Virus record (IMG/VR): IMGVR_UViG_3300042560_001133
Location: 1-35,007 of that record
Reading direction: 5' to 3' (one strand)
Source: a virus
DNA: 35,007 bases
The position numbers and the translations under genes are program-made. Every line of letters starts with the position of its first letter. Position 1 is the stretch's first letter. Positions 8,006 to 15,522 of the stretch are shown here, piece by piece. The notes beneath the pieces were generated by a model, which was not told the DNA's origin, ran no database searches, and saw only the letters and a program-made list of their open reading frames with translations.

Positions 8006-8007
8006 GT

Positions 8008-8736
8008 GTGGCAGACACGCGGGAGATTAAATCCACCCTCTTCGAGATTAAGGCCCTAGACGCTGAAACCGGCGTCCTGTCGGGCTATGGCTCGGTTAAG
8101 AACTCGGTGGACTCGGTAGGCGACGTTATTGTTGACGGGGCCTACGGCGACACAGAAGCGATTCTGAAGGATGGGTTCCTCGCGCTCGGCCACGACTGGG
8201 ACGATAACCCCATCGGCTACTTTACGAAGATCGTAGAGGACGCCAACGGGCTGTACTTTGAAGCTCAATTCCACGATACGCCTGCGGCTCAAGAGACGCG
8301 CAAGGTTGTGCAAGAGCGACTAGCGGCGGGCAAGTCGGTGGGGCTGAGTATCGGCTACTTCGTTCTCAAGAGCCGGTACGAGGATCGCGAAGGGAAGTCC
8401 GTTCGCATCCTGGAATCAATCCTAGTCAAAGAGATTTCGGTGGTGACGGTCCCGGCTATGCCGATGGCCCTTGCGACCGATTGCAAAGCAGGTGAAGCGG
8501 GCGCAGGGTCCCGTTTCGAGGACCAGTTTAACCAGCTACTGGCGGCGGGTGATGACGTGTTCTCTCGGCTTGAGACCTTCCAAAAGGATCGCAAGCAGGG
8601 CCTCTCTGAAACCAATCGCGAACGTGCGAGATTGCTCGGCGAGATGTTCTCAAAAATGGCAGCGGAAGAGAAACCCGCGCCGGTTCTTGAGGCTGTCCCC
8701 GATGACCTCTTGGCGTTTGCTCGGACCTTGAGTTAA
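8008..8736 (+). CDS. HK97-type prohead protease
   Basis: Peptidase family S78 (U35), which cleaves capsid subunits and itself during head maturation. 242 residues from GTG 8008. The domain fills about residues 5-160: GYGSVKNSVDSVGDVIVDGAY, the catalytic His in ALGHDWDDNPIGY (H62), and the catalytic Ser in AAGKSVGLSIGY (S114), followed by LVKEISVVTVPA. The C-terminal 80 residues are helical and may be the scaffold-like or self-cleaved part. It lies 7 nt before the capsid gene. Confidence 0.95.
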   Translation: MADTREIKSTLFEIKALDAETGVLSGYGSVKNSVDSVGDVIVDGAYGDTEAILKDGFLALGHDWDDNPIGYFTKIVEDANGLYFEAQFHDTPAAQETRKVVQERLAAGKSVGLSIGYFVLKSRYEDREGKSVRILESILVKEISVVTVPAMPMALATDCKAGEAGAGSRFEDQFNQLLAAGDDVFSRLETFQKDRKQGLSETNRERARLLGEMFSKMAAEEKPAPVLEAVPDDLLAFARTLS

Positions 8737-8743
8737 CAAGCAA

Positions 8744-9919
8744 ATGTTCAATACCCTGTATGAAAAGCGCGACGAACTGACTGCCAAATGGCAGGCCAAG
8801 TTTAACAGTCTTGAGAAGGACGCCAATGGCGAAGTCAAAGCCACGTCAGACGACCTGAATTTCCTTGGCGGGATCCGCAACGAACTCGAAGCCATCGGCG
8901 AGCAAATCGCGACGGTGGAATACGGCGTTAAGATCGGCAAGGACGGCAAGTGGCAAAAGGTTGCCACGGATGCCCCGGTGCGCCAAGAGGCCAAAAGCCT
9001 CGGCGAGCAGTTCGTATCCAACCCCGAGTGGAAAGGCTCCAGCAGCTTGACCCAAGGTGGACGCCGATACGAGTACGACATGGACGCGAAAGCGGTCATG
9101 ACCACGACGGCCGGTTACGTGCCGGAAGTGTTCCGCGACGGTACCAACGTCTACGCCATTTCGCGACCTCCGCAACTGATGGACTTCCTTCAGTTCGAAA
9201 GCACGGACCAGAACTCGATTGCGTACATGGCGCAAACGACGCGAACGGCAAACGTGACGGCAGTTGCTGAAGGCGCAACGCTGACCGAAGCCGCGTACGC
9301 GTGGACGGAGCAGACCGCTCCAATCCGCGATATTGGTTCGTTCCTGCCGGTTACCCAAAACCAGCTGGACGACGCGGCGCAGGTACGTTCCATCATTGAC
9401 GGTGATTTGCTCCTCGCGACTCGCCAAGAGATGGACCGTCAACTCACGGTTGGTTCCGGCTCAGGCTCGAACCTGACCGGTATCTACAACACGTCGGGCA
9501 TCTTGACCCAGGCTAAGGGTGCGCTTACCACGCTGGACGCAATCGCAACTTGTTTGCGCCGATTGTCCGCGACGGAAGCGTACGTGAACCCGAACCTGAT
9601 CGTGATGCACGCAACGGACCTCTGGAACCTCTTGCTGGTCAAGGACTCCCAGAACCGCTACCTGCTCGCTGACCCAGGCGGAATGCCCAAGCCGATGGCA
9701 TGGGGCCGCCCGGTCATTCAATCGGACGCGCTTACCGCTGGTAACGCGCTTGTTCTGGATACCTCGTACTTCACACCGGTTCTTCGCCGGGGTGTCGTGG
9801 TTGAGACGGGCTGGCAAAACGATGACTTCGTGAAGCGACAAGTGACGCTCCGCGCCTACGTTCGCCTCGGCATCAAAGCCAAGCGAGCAACGGCAGCAGT
9901 CACCCTCACCGGTCTCTAA
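8744..9919 (+). CDS. major capsid protein, HK97 fold
   Basis: 391 residues. The N-terminal ~100 residues are helical and charged, like the HK97 delta domain that acts as scaffold and is removed by the protease. The mature part starts around SLGEQFVSNPEW. Family features include VPEVFRDG, TANVTAVAEGATLTEA, PVTQNQLDDA, EMDRQLTVGSGSGSNLTGI (E-loop/A-domain region), VMHATDLWNLLL and a C-terminal RAYVRLGIKAKRATAAV. No clear ribosome site; translation probably continues from the protease gene 7 nt upstream. A strong terminator follows, which may raise capsid mRNA yield. Confidence 0.96.
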   Translation: MFNTLYEKRDELTAKWQAKFNSLEKDANGEVKATSDDLNFLGGIRNELEAIGEQIATVEYGVKIGKDGKWQKVATDAPVRQEAKSLGEQFVSNPEWKGSSSLTQGGRRYEYDMDAKAVMTTTAGYVPEVFRDGTNVYAISRPPQLMDFLQFESTDQNSIAYMAQTTRTANVTAVAEGATLTEAAYAWTEQTAPIRDIGSFLPVTQNQLDDAAQVRSIIDGDLLLATRQEMDRQLTVGSGSGSNLTGIYNTSGILTQAKGALTTLDAIATCLRRLSATEAYVNPNLIVMHATDLWNLLLVKDSQNRYLLADPGGMPKPMAWGRPVIQSDALTAGNALVLDTSYFTPVLRRGVVVETGWQNDDFVKRQVTLRAYVRLGIKAKRATAAVTLTGL

Positions 9920-9935
9920 GATCGGCGGGACTCCG

Positions 9936-9975
9936 GGCCTCTACCTGCATGGATGCGGGTGGGGGCCTTTTTATT
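9936..9975 (+). terminator. rho-independent terminator after the capsid gene
   Basis: GGCCTCTACCTGCAT (9936-9950) pairs with ATGCGGGTGGGGGCC (9953-9967) over up to 15 bp, including three G-U pairs; the top A-U pairs must open for the loop. TTTTTATT follows. Only 17 nt separate its T tract from the next start codon, and most of that is the repeated late element. Confidence 0.9.
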
Positions 9976-9977
9976 GT

Positions 9978-9990
9978 TTCGTTACTTAGG
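9978..9990 (+). promoter_or_regulatory. late start-associated element, copy 3
   Basis: Exact TTCGTTACTTAGG, 2 nt before GTG 9993 and directly after the capsid terminator. If that terminator works, mRNA for the downstream seven-gene block has little other DNA in which to start than this element. That supports, but does not prove, a promoter role. Confidence 0.85.
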
Positions 9991-9992
9991 GT

Positions 9993-10409
9993 GTGCCAAG
10001 CGCTTTCAAAATTTCTACAGCCGCACGCAACGCGGCATGCAACGCTATTGTTGCCCTCGTTGACGGAGGGGCTGGACCGGGCACTATCCAAATTCGGACC
10101 GGGGGGGCACCTGCAAATCCGGCGGCGGCAGACTCTGGGACCCTGCTCGGAACCCTAACAATGTCAGATCCGGCGTTTGGAAGCTCATCGTCGGGAACGG
10201 CGACCGCTGCCGCTATCACCTCGGACACAAGTGCCGACGCATCGGGGGATACTGGCCACTTCCGCGTAAAAGACTCAAGCGGAAACGTCATCTTCCAGGG
10301 GACGGCGGGTAACTCCGGCGACACCCCTGACCTAGTCTTTGACAACAAGTCTGTCGTTGCTGGTGGCACTGTTTCCATCAGCTCGTTAACAGTGAGTGTG
10401 CCCGAATGA
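9993..10409 (+). CDS. virion structural protein, decoration-like
   Basis: 138 residues from GTG 9993. A small N-terminal helix (STAARNAACNAIVALVD) is followed by a beta-rich part: GTIQIRTGG, LLGTLTMSDPAFG, DTGHFRVKDSSGNVIFQGTAG and a final GGTVSISSLTVSVPE. This looks like a family of phage proteins found just after capsid genes, probably on the outside of the head, but I cannot name it. Its stop overlaps the next ATG as ATGA. Confidence 0.8.
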   Translation: MPSAFKISTAARNAACNAIVALVDGGAGPGTIQIRTGGAPANPAAADSGTLLGTLTMSDPAFGSSSSGTATAAAITSDTSADASGDTGHFRVKDSSGNVIFQGTAGNSGDTPDLVFDNKSVVAGGTVSISSLTVSVPE

Positions 10410-10564
10410 ACTTTCTATTCAATGTGAAAATCAGCGGAGCGGCAACGTCTGGATACGATGCCGAAACGATCAACCGGCGACTGGCAACCGGCGTGGATGG
10501 CGAAGAGCGTCAGTTCCTTTTAGGCTTGCTGGCAAAGCTGGAGGGCGTCCATGCCGACCGATAA
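10406..10564 (+). CDS. small hypothetical protein (52 aa)
   Basis: MNFLFNVKISGAATSGYDAE onward, ending LEGVHADR. ATG 10406 overlaps the previous stop (ATGA) and the 3' end overlaps the next gene by 14 nt, so it fits a translationally coupled chain and fills the gap exactly. The C-terminal half is helical with EERQFLLGLLAKLEGV. No family recognised. Confidence 0.6.
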   Translation: MNFLFNVKISGAATSGYDAETINRRLATGVDGEERQFLLGLLAKLEGVHADR

Positions 10565-10973
10565 CGTTGGATATAGCCCTGGCACCGGGGTAAAAATTGC
10601 GTCTAGAGAAGTTGCTTACTCCGGCGAGACGGCGCACGCGCAGTCGGTCAACCTGGTGACCGTAGAAGGCTCCGACGATTCCAAGATTGCAACGGACGTC
10701 AACGCTGCGAACCCGATGCCGATTCAAGAAGTCAGCGGGGGGTCTTCCCTCCTCAGGCGCATTCTTGACATGCTCATGAGCCCAATGGGGTTTGATAGGA
10801 CACTCTCTCGGCAACGCTCGACGGCGGTTATTGAATCGGGCACGGTAACGACCGTGACAACCGTGACAACCGTGACGGGACTTACCAATATTGACGGGCG
10901 AAACGCTTCGATGCTTATCAACGCGACAAACTTGACCGCATGGGCTAACTGCCATCGCTCAAGAATCACCTAA
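10551..10973 (+). CDS. probable virion protein with TVT repeat
   Basis: 140 residues. GGAGGG at 10540-10545 lies 5 nt before ATG 10551, one of the best ribosome sites in the late region. The protein has an N-terminal beta-like part (VNLVTVEGSDDSKIATDV), a helix (SLLRRILDMLMSPMGFDR), then GTVTTVTTVTTVTGLTNI encoded by 9-bp DNA repeats, and a last segment INATNLTAWANCHR. It may be a head fibre or decoration protein, judged only by neighbours. Confidence 0.7.
   Translation: MPTDNVGYSPGTGVKIASREVAYSGETAHAQSVNLVTVEGSDDSKIATDVNAANPMPIQEVSGGSSLLRRILDMLMSPMGFDRTLSRQRSTAVIESGTVTTVTTVTTVTGLTNIDGRNASMLINATNLTAWANCHRSRIT
10843..10878 (+). repeat. 9-bp tandem repeat inside the TVT stretch
   Basis: About four imperfect copies of a 9-bp unit (GTGACAACC and variants) that encode Thr-Val-Thr. 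Slippage here would change the length of the beta-like or linker segment without shifting the frame. Confidence 0.7.
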
Positions 10974-10982
10974 GAAACTAAC

Positions 10983-12599
10983 ATGGCAAACACCTTTAAG
11001 AAAGCAATTGACCGATTGATGTGGGTGCAGACCGTCCCATCGCCCGCTGCTCATGCAGCGGGTACTTCGATGGCATCGGACTTTCGGACCAACTCAACCC
11101 AAAGCCCGTTTGTTTATCAGTTGGTTTCTAACTCGGTTTTGAATCGCTACAACATCATCACCAAGGCTTGGCAGCTCGCGGTTGCGAACCCGCTTACGGC
11201 AGGTACGTTTGGCGCGGGGTCGACGTCGGCGCAGGCGCCATCGTTCGGCGCGGTGGGCACCATTGCGGCGGGTGCAACGACCACAAGCGTGACTCTTTCA
11301 ACTGCGCTGCCGACGGCCGTGGGCTTAAACATGCTGGCCAACCGAGGCGGCTCAGGTGAGCTTGGCTACCGCTTGCGAATTATTGACACAACGGCTGGCA
11401 GGACTGAGGAACGGTGGATTGTTGGGAACACGGCGAGTGCCACGCCGGTGATTACGGTCGACGCTGCATTCTCGTTTACGCCTGCGTCGGGCGCGCGTTA
11501 CGAGATTCTGTGCGGTCGTCTTTTCATGCTGGGATCGGGCTTGGTAGCGGCGGGTGTGTTCCGCTCTTTTGAACCTGCGAGCAACACGCTTGCAAACCGA
11601 GGAACGACAAACCTTCCGGCCACTTTGACAACCGACTCGGCGATGATTGTTCTTGACGAACAGTACGGCCCCTTCGACATGAAGCCTGGCGAAGGTTTTA
11701 TCCTCGGAACTCACGAAACAGATTCGGTAGGCGGCGGTCGCCTCGCCATTATCGCGACGGCTTCGGCGGCTGGCTCAATTACGGGCCGCGCATCAGGTGG
11801 CGACGCGGTGGTAGCGGCTAACGAGTTTCGCAACTTCCAAATTCGCATCGTTGAAGACACGGTGACGCCTGGAGCGGTTGGCCAGCGCCGGATGATCGCG
11901 AGCCATACGGCTGGCCCTAGCCCGGTCTATACGCTCGGAGCTAACTGGACCACGACTCCCAGTAGCAGCGCAAAATTCGTTATCGAACTGCCGAACCTTA
12001 TCGTCTTGCGAACGACGGCCAACACAACGACCTACACCTACAACTACACGGACGCCACGATTAACAACGGTACGAACTCTATCGCGGCGGATGCCTGGAG
12101 CACGACCTATTTTGGTACAGCTCCTGCGGCCAACGCAGCCGGCTGTCTGTGGGCTCCAAGTTTTGGGATTCAACCGGACGCGGCGCGAAACGCTCGGCAC
12201 AGTTTCTGCTACTTCTTCCGAGGCGGCTCGGTGACCCTTGACGTGCTTGATATTGCGGGCGGCACCGCTGGACTCTGGACGGGGGGCATCACCTACGGCG
12301 GAAACGTGAACACATTTGGGGCTGGCACTACGGGGGCTTACTGCCCTTGTGGTGAGGAGGGGAGGTACACCTACGTCAATGTTTTCGTTGCCTCTCAACT
12401 CTCGCAGATGTACCGATTTGACGCGAAGAACCGTGCATTCACTCCATATGCCGCGACGGACTTTATCCAGACGGGTACTGCAACTCAAGGCGGGCGCATG
12501 GCGGCAGTCGCGGCGATTGACGGCACTGATAAATATGGAGTAGTGCTTTTGCAGTCTCACCTTTCGACACTTTGCCAGGAGCTAATTCCACTCGTATGA
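10983..12599 (+). CDS. large virion structural protein (538 aa)
   Basis: Almost entirely Ser/Thr/Gly/Ala-rich and beta-like, typical of exposed phage structural proteins. The start MANTFKKAIDRLMWVQ is amphipathic. The C-terminal third is richer in aromatics and conserved-looking motifs: FGIQPDAARNARHSFCYFFRGG, YCPCGEEGRYTYVNVFVAS, MYRFDAKNRAFTPYA, GGRMAAVAAIDGTDKYGVVLL. Repeated YGG/TGG turns suggest a repetitive beta fold, perhaps propeller-like. The place among post-capsid genes suggests a head-attached protein. Family not recognised. The stop overlaps the next ATG. Confidence 0.82.
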   Translation: MANTFKKAIDRLMWVQTVPSPAAHAAGTSMASDFRTNSTQSPFVYQLVSNSVLNRYNIITKAWQLAVANPLTAGTFGAGSTSAQAPSFGAVGTIAAGATTTSVTLSTALPTAVGLNMLANRGGSGELGYRLRIIDTTAGRTEERWIVGNTASATPVITVDAAFSFTPASGARYEILCGRLFMLGSGLVAAGVFRSFEPASNTLANRGTTNLPATLTTDSAMIVLDEQYGPFDMKPGEGFILGTHETDSVGGGRLAIIATASAAGSITGRASGGDAVVAANEFRNFQIRIVEDTVTPGAVGQRRMIASHTAGPSPVYTLGANWTTTPSSSAKFVIELPNLIVLRTTANTTTYTYNYTDATINNGTNSIAADAWSTTYFGTAPAANAAGCLWAPSFGIQPDAARNARHSFCYFFRGGSVTLDVLDIAGGTAGLWTGGITYGGNVNTFGAGTTGAYCPCGEEGRYTYVNVFVASQLSQMYRFDAKNRAFTPYAATDFIQTGTATQGGRMAAVAAIDGTDKYGVVLLQSHLSTLCQELIPLV

Positions 12600-12757
12600 C
12601 CATCGAAAATCTCATTGCGCTTTTGCGAAACAAGCTGGCGGCCATTGCTGGTCAACGGGCACATGCATTTTCAACCGGAGACGTTGAGCGCGTTGTTATG
12701 CTTGACGCGGAAGCAGAACAAACCCAAACGACTCTATACCAGCTAGAGACTATCTAA
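12596..12757 (+). CDS. small coiled-coil protein (53 aa)
   Basis: ATG 12596 overlaps the previous stop as ATGA. The sequence, MTIENLIALLRNKLAAIAGQ then DVERVVMLDAEAEQTQTTLYQLETI, is almost all heptad-like helix. Similar short helical ORFs after large beta proteins sometimes act as assembly or trimerisation helpers; here that is a guess. It is 1 nt from the next gene. Confidence 0.65.
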   Translation: MTIENLIALLRNKLAAIAGQRAHAFSTGDVERVVMLDAEAEQTQTTLYQLETI

Positions 12758-12758
12758 G

Positions 12759-13106
12759 ATGTTCTTAACGCTTCTCCGAGCTCAAGCCGTTAGCGGTACG
12801 GTTGTCGCGACCATTGCGGCGGCCACAATTTCAGGCTCGGCAACGTTTAGCCAGTTTTACACCGGTTCGGCATCTCTTTTGCCGAGCAAGGCCACAATTT
12901 CAGCCTCGGCAACGTTTAGCCAGTTTTACACCGGTTCGGCATCTCTTTTGCCGAGCAAGGCCACAATAAGCGCGTCTGGCCTCTTTTTTGTCCGCGCAGT
13001 TCCGCCTTTTGAAGTTGTGCTGATGTCTCCGAGCATTCAGGTGGTGGTAAGCACCACGGAGACAACGGCGGTCTTTTTATCTTTAAGTACTACCTATGAG
13101 CTCTAA
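12759..13106 (+). CDS. repeat-containing structural protein (115 aa)
   Basis: After MFLTLLRAQAVSGTVVATIA the protein consists of two almost identical 23-residue units, ATISGSATFSQFYTG... and ATISASATFSQFYTG..., and a third partial unit starting ATISASGLFF. The C-terminus is hydrophobic and beta-like. The DNA repeat is a recent duplication. Probably a minor virion or fibre component. The 3' end overlaps the next gene by 11 nt. Confidence 0.65.
   Translation: MFLTLLRAQAVSGTVVATIAAATISGSATFSQFYTGSASLLPSKATISASATFSQFYTGSASLLPSKATISASGLFFVRAVPPFEVVLMSPSIQVVVSTTETTAVFLSLSTTYEL
12821..12958 (+). repeat. 69-bp tandem duplication, two copies plus a partial third
   Basis: Bases 12821-12889 and 12890-12958 appear identical except one G/C difference (12835 against 12904). 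A third copy starts at 12959 and diverges after about ten bases. The unit is 23 codons, so copy number can change without breaking the frame. The near-identity, silent positions included, points to a very recent event or gene conversion. Confidence 0.92.
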
Positions 13107-13404
13107 CATCACGTGGACGATTGGCGACACGCTTCCTAAAGTAGAAGCGGTATTGAAGGATCGGAATGGCCCGGTTAACCTTACGGGGGCTTTGGTTCGC
13201 TTCGTCTCGAATATGGGGGTGAACGCGGCGGCCACGGTTGTCACTCCGGCATCTGGCGCGGTCGAGTTTACTCCGACTGGCATCACGCTTAAATCCGGCT
13301 TGTGGACGGCCAGGTTCGTCGTCACCTTTGGCAATGGCAGCGTGCTGTCGTTCCCGAACTCTGATCCTTATCTTTACCTTGAAGTGGTGAACCAGGACGC
13401 CTGA
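13096..13404 (+). CDS. BppU-like / Ig-like structural domain protein
   Basis: 102 residues. MSSNITWTIGDTLPKVEAVLKDRNGPVNLTGALVRF, then ASGAVEFTPTGITLKSGLWTARFVVTFGNG and FPNSDPYLYLEVV, match the beta-sandwich seen at the N-terminus of BppU-type baseplate proteins and in stand-alone head-region proteins. Here it stands alone among post-capsid genes. ATG 13096 overlaps the preceding gene. Confidence 0.72.
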   Translation: MSSNITWTIGDTLPKVEAVLKDRNGPVNLTGALVRFVSNMGVNAAATVVTPASGAVEFTPTGITLKSGLWTARFVVTFGNGSVLSFPNSDPYLYLEVVNQDA

Positions 13405-13421
13405 CGGCGGCAGAATCCCAG

Positions 13422-13434
13422 TTCGTTACTTAGG
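13422..13434 (+). promoter_or_regulatory. late start-associated element, copy 4
   Basis: Exact TTCGTTACTTAGG, 2 nt before ATG 13437. It heads the connector and tail-completion block of five genes. The 17-nt spacer before it holds no clear hairpin. Confidence 0.85.
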
Positions 13435-13436
13435 GT

Positions 13437-13637
13437 ATGCCGGTCACTACTTTGGCAATTGCACTTACCGACTCGGGCGAATACGTTTCACGAGACCACC
13501 CGGACGCCACCTCGGTTCCTTTCCAGATTGGCGACATTGTGCCGGAGGACGTTCTAGCGGCATTTGAGGCGAGTCTTGCTAAAGCTAAGAAACCTGCGGC
13601 AACCAAAGAAGCGGCACCCAAGCAAGAAGCGAAGTAA
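13437..13637 (+). CDS. small Lys/Ala-tailed protein (66 aa)
   Basis: Residues 1-45 look folded (TLAIALTDSGEYVSRDH, VPFQIGDIVPEDVLAAFEAS). The rest is a Lys/Ala/Glu tail (KAKKPAATKEAAPKQEAK). Short proteins of this kind often precede the head-tail connector in siphoviruses, but no function can be given. The next ATG follows directly. Confidence 0.7.
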   Translation: MPVTTLAIALTDSGEYVSRDHPDATSVPFQIGDIVPEDVLAAFEASLAKAKKPAATKEAAPKQEAK

Positions 13638-14219
13638 ATGGCAGCGGATTACCCAACGGCGGCGGAAGTGGTCACGCGCCTTGCTCTCATGGGGGTAACA
13701 CTCTCCACGGGCAATGTGGCTCCATTTCTGTCAGGCGCGGTTTCGACGTGGGAAGCCCTGACGTACTCGCCCTTTAAGGCATCGGGCACGCCTACCGATT
13801 ATGCGCTTGACCCAGGCGGAGCGCAGGAGCGGTTATTGCCGACTGCGTTCGTGGACATCTCATCGGTGGCGGTGGGCGGGGTTACTCTCGCGAGTTCGCA
13901 ATACCGGCTTTTGCCGCGATCTGGTGGGCCACTGACAAGGATCGAGTTCGTGAGCCCAATCATTGAGGGCGTGAACTCGGTCGTAGTCACGGGGCTAAAA
14001 GGTTATTCGACAACGATCCCCGATGAGGTGTATGAAGCGGTGATGAACCTCACCGTTGCCAAGGCTCGAGACGCTCAGAACTCCGGTTCGGGCTTGCTGT
14101 CCAAAGTCAAGCAGGATACGGTTGAGTACACATACGACGTGGCAAACGGCCAAGGGAAGGTATCGGTGGCACTTAAAGAAATGGAACGGCTTGCTCAGAG
14201 GTACGGCCCCGCCATATGA
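13638..14219 (+). CDS. head-tail connector protein (gp6-like)
   Basis: 193 residues starting right after the upstream stop. The pattern fits HK97 gp6/SPP1 gp15-like connectors that stack below the portal: an N-terminal helix (YPTAAEVVTRLALMGV), a middle beta part (SVAVGGVTLASSQYRLLPRSGGPLTRIEF), and a C-terminal helical part starting IPDEVYEAVMNLTVAKARDAQ. The overlap with the adaptor gene and the standard gene order support it. Confidence 0.82.
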   Translation: MAADYPTAAEVVTRLALMGVTLSTGNVAPFLSGAVSTWEALTYSPFKASGTPTDYALDPGGAQERLLPTAFVDISSVAVGGVTLASSQYRLLPRSGGPLTRIEFVSPIIEGVNSVVVTGLKGYSTTIPDEVYEAVMNLTVAKARDAQNSGSGLLSKVKQDTVEYTYDVANGQGKVSVALKEMERLAQRYGPAI

Positions 14220-14545
14220 TTGCGGTGAAGCCCCATACGGCGACGATCCTCCCGGTATCAACTGCGGTAGCTAGTAACATTGCGGGCGCGGTCACGAGGC
14301 CCACTGGCTCGACGCTTGACGGGCAACTGACCCGCAAGACCCCGCAATACATCTTCGACACCTACGGGATCGAGACGGCGCAACCTGCCCTCTTTCTGGC
14401 GGGCACTAGCGGGGGCATCAAGAGCGGGGACCACCTGACCGTCGGCGGCGTCAAGTTTGAAGTGAAGGCGCGGCCCAGTCTTCGAGACGCGCAGACGCTC
14501 ACAAGCCATTACGTCATTGTGCTGGATGAGGTGAAAGCGATATGA
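14216..14545 (+). CDS. head-tail adaptor / stopper-like protein
   Basis: 109 residues; ATG 14216 overlaps the connector stop. A short beta-rich protein with DGQLTRKTPQYIFDTYGIETAQPALFLAG, SGDHLTVGGVKFEVKARPSLRD and HYVIVLDE, resembling the SPP1 gp16/HK97 gp7 class that plugs the head after packaging. The call relies on fold-like pattern and order. Confidence 0.78.
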   Translation: MIAVKPHTATILPVSTAVASNIAGAVTRPTGSTLDGQLTRKTPQYIFDTYGIETAQPALFLAGTSGGIKSGDHLTVGGVKFEVKARPSLRDAQTLTSHYVIVLDEVKAI

Positions 14546-14970
14546 GCCTAACTGTCAACTCCAAGGCGATTCGTGACTATGCGGTAGACGCGGCCAAGAC
14601 CGCGCTTACCTCGCTGTCTCCGACGATCTACAAGGGGGAAGCGGAGCAAGAGGCCACGGCACCTAGCGCGGTTGTGCGCATTGAGTCCATCGAGCGGGTT
14701 CCGGCTGATTCGACTCCGACCTACGACGCTTATCAGTTGACCCTTGGCGTGTACGTTCGTTTGCGGCGGCCTTCCTCGGGCGTGGTGGACGATGAGCGGC
14801 TTTCGTACGTCTCGGCTCTGCGCCTTGCGCTTCTTGCGTCCAATAACCCTGGGAGCCTGGGGTACATGCCGCAGGTGGACAAAGTAGACCTAGACTACTC
14901 GGGACCGGCGGACGATCTTGTTCAGTTCTCGGTGGTGTTCCTTTGCAGAACGTCGGTGTCCCGTGCCTAG
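14542..14970 (+). CDS. tail terminator / tail completion protein
   Basis: 142 residues; ATG 14542 overlaps the previous stop. An N-terminal helix (AIRDYAVDAAKTALTSL) is followed by an alternating beta part (SAVVRIESIERVPADS, DAYQLTLGVYVRLRRPS) and a late helix (YVSALRLALLAS) ending QFSVVFLCRTSV. This matches the gpU-like ring that caps the tail tube. It could be exchanged in role with its neighbour at 14963. Confidence 0.7.
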   Translation: MSLTVNSKAIRDYAVDAAKTALTSLSPTIYKGEAEQEATAPSAVVRIESIERVPADSTPTYDAYQLTLGVYVRLRRPSSGVVDDERLSYVSALRLALLASNNPGSLGYMPQVDKVDLDYSGPADDLVQFSVVFLCRTSVSRA

Positions 14971-15502
14971 GACTCACGCGACGCTTACCCAACTGAGGAC
15001 CGCCCAGAAGTTGCGGTTCGCTCGGATGGTGCTGACCAATGCGGAAGTCCACAAAGAGCTTGTGTTGCAGGGGCAAGCCGACCTCTACGACTTGCTAAGC
15101 GGGGACGTTCCGCTGGCAACGATCAAAGCGGTGCACCCGTTTGCGCGGGCTGGCGGTCAAGGCACGGCCACGGGTCAAAAGATGCTCACGACCAAGCAAC
15201 GGCGGCGGGTCAAGGAGTCTATTGGATCGGGGCGCGGCTCGGTGCGGCTGTGGCCCATTAACCGGCATACCTCGAAGCTTTACGATTCGGTGATCCTGTC
15301 TACTAGGCATCTCGGCGGCGGAAAGAACTACTGGCTGTATGCGAGCGCACCCTATGCCAAGTATGTTCTTGCGGTAGACGGCACCAAGAAGATGGTGGCC
15401 CGTGGCGTACTTGGTCCTAACGGGCAGCTCAGGAAGCGGTTCAAGGCTCGCAAGGCGGCGTTTGTGGATATTGTGCGGCAACGGCAACGCAAAGCCCTCT
15501 AG
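14963..15502 (+). CDS. HK97 gp10-like tail completion protein
   Basis: 179 residues from GTG 14963, which overlaps the upstream stop region by 8 nt; an earlier in-frame start at 14918 is unlikely. The protein is strongly basic: HATLTQLRTAQKLRFARMVL, then TTKQRRRVKESIGSGRGSVRLWPINRH, SKLYDSVILSTRH, NYWLYASAPYAKYV and a basic helical end. The 'YA..VE.GT'-like patch (YAKYVLAVDGTKK) is typical of gp10-like proteins. Confidence 0.78.
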   Translation: MPRTHATLTQLRTAQKLRFARMVLTNAEVHKELVLQGQADLYDLLSGDVPLATIKAVHPFARAGGQGTATGQKMLTTKQRRRVKESIGSGRGSVRLWPINRHTSKLYDSVILSTRHLGGGKNYWLYASAPYAKYVLAVDGTKKMVARGVLGPNGQLRKRFKARKAAFVDIVRQRQRKAL

Positions 15503-15507
15503 CCCAC

Positions 15508-15520
15508 TTCGTTACTTAGG
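15508..15520 (+). promoter_or_regulatory. late start-associated element, copy 5
   Basis: Exact TTCGTTACTTAGG, then TT and GTG 15523, the start of the tail tube gene. It sits 5 nt after the upstream stop codon. Confidence 0.85.
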
Positions 15521-15522
15521 TT

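Noticed and set aside
8846-9442. 198-codon minus-strand frame opposite the major capsid gene
   Set aside because: It is a shadow of a conserved HK97 capsid gene in GC-rich DNA; its translation is Arg/Val/His-rich without any domain pattern.
11793-12560. 255-codon minus-strand frame opposite the 538-aa structural gene
   Set aside because: Arg-rich composition typical of antisense frames; the plus strand is in a coupled gene chain.
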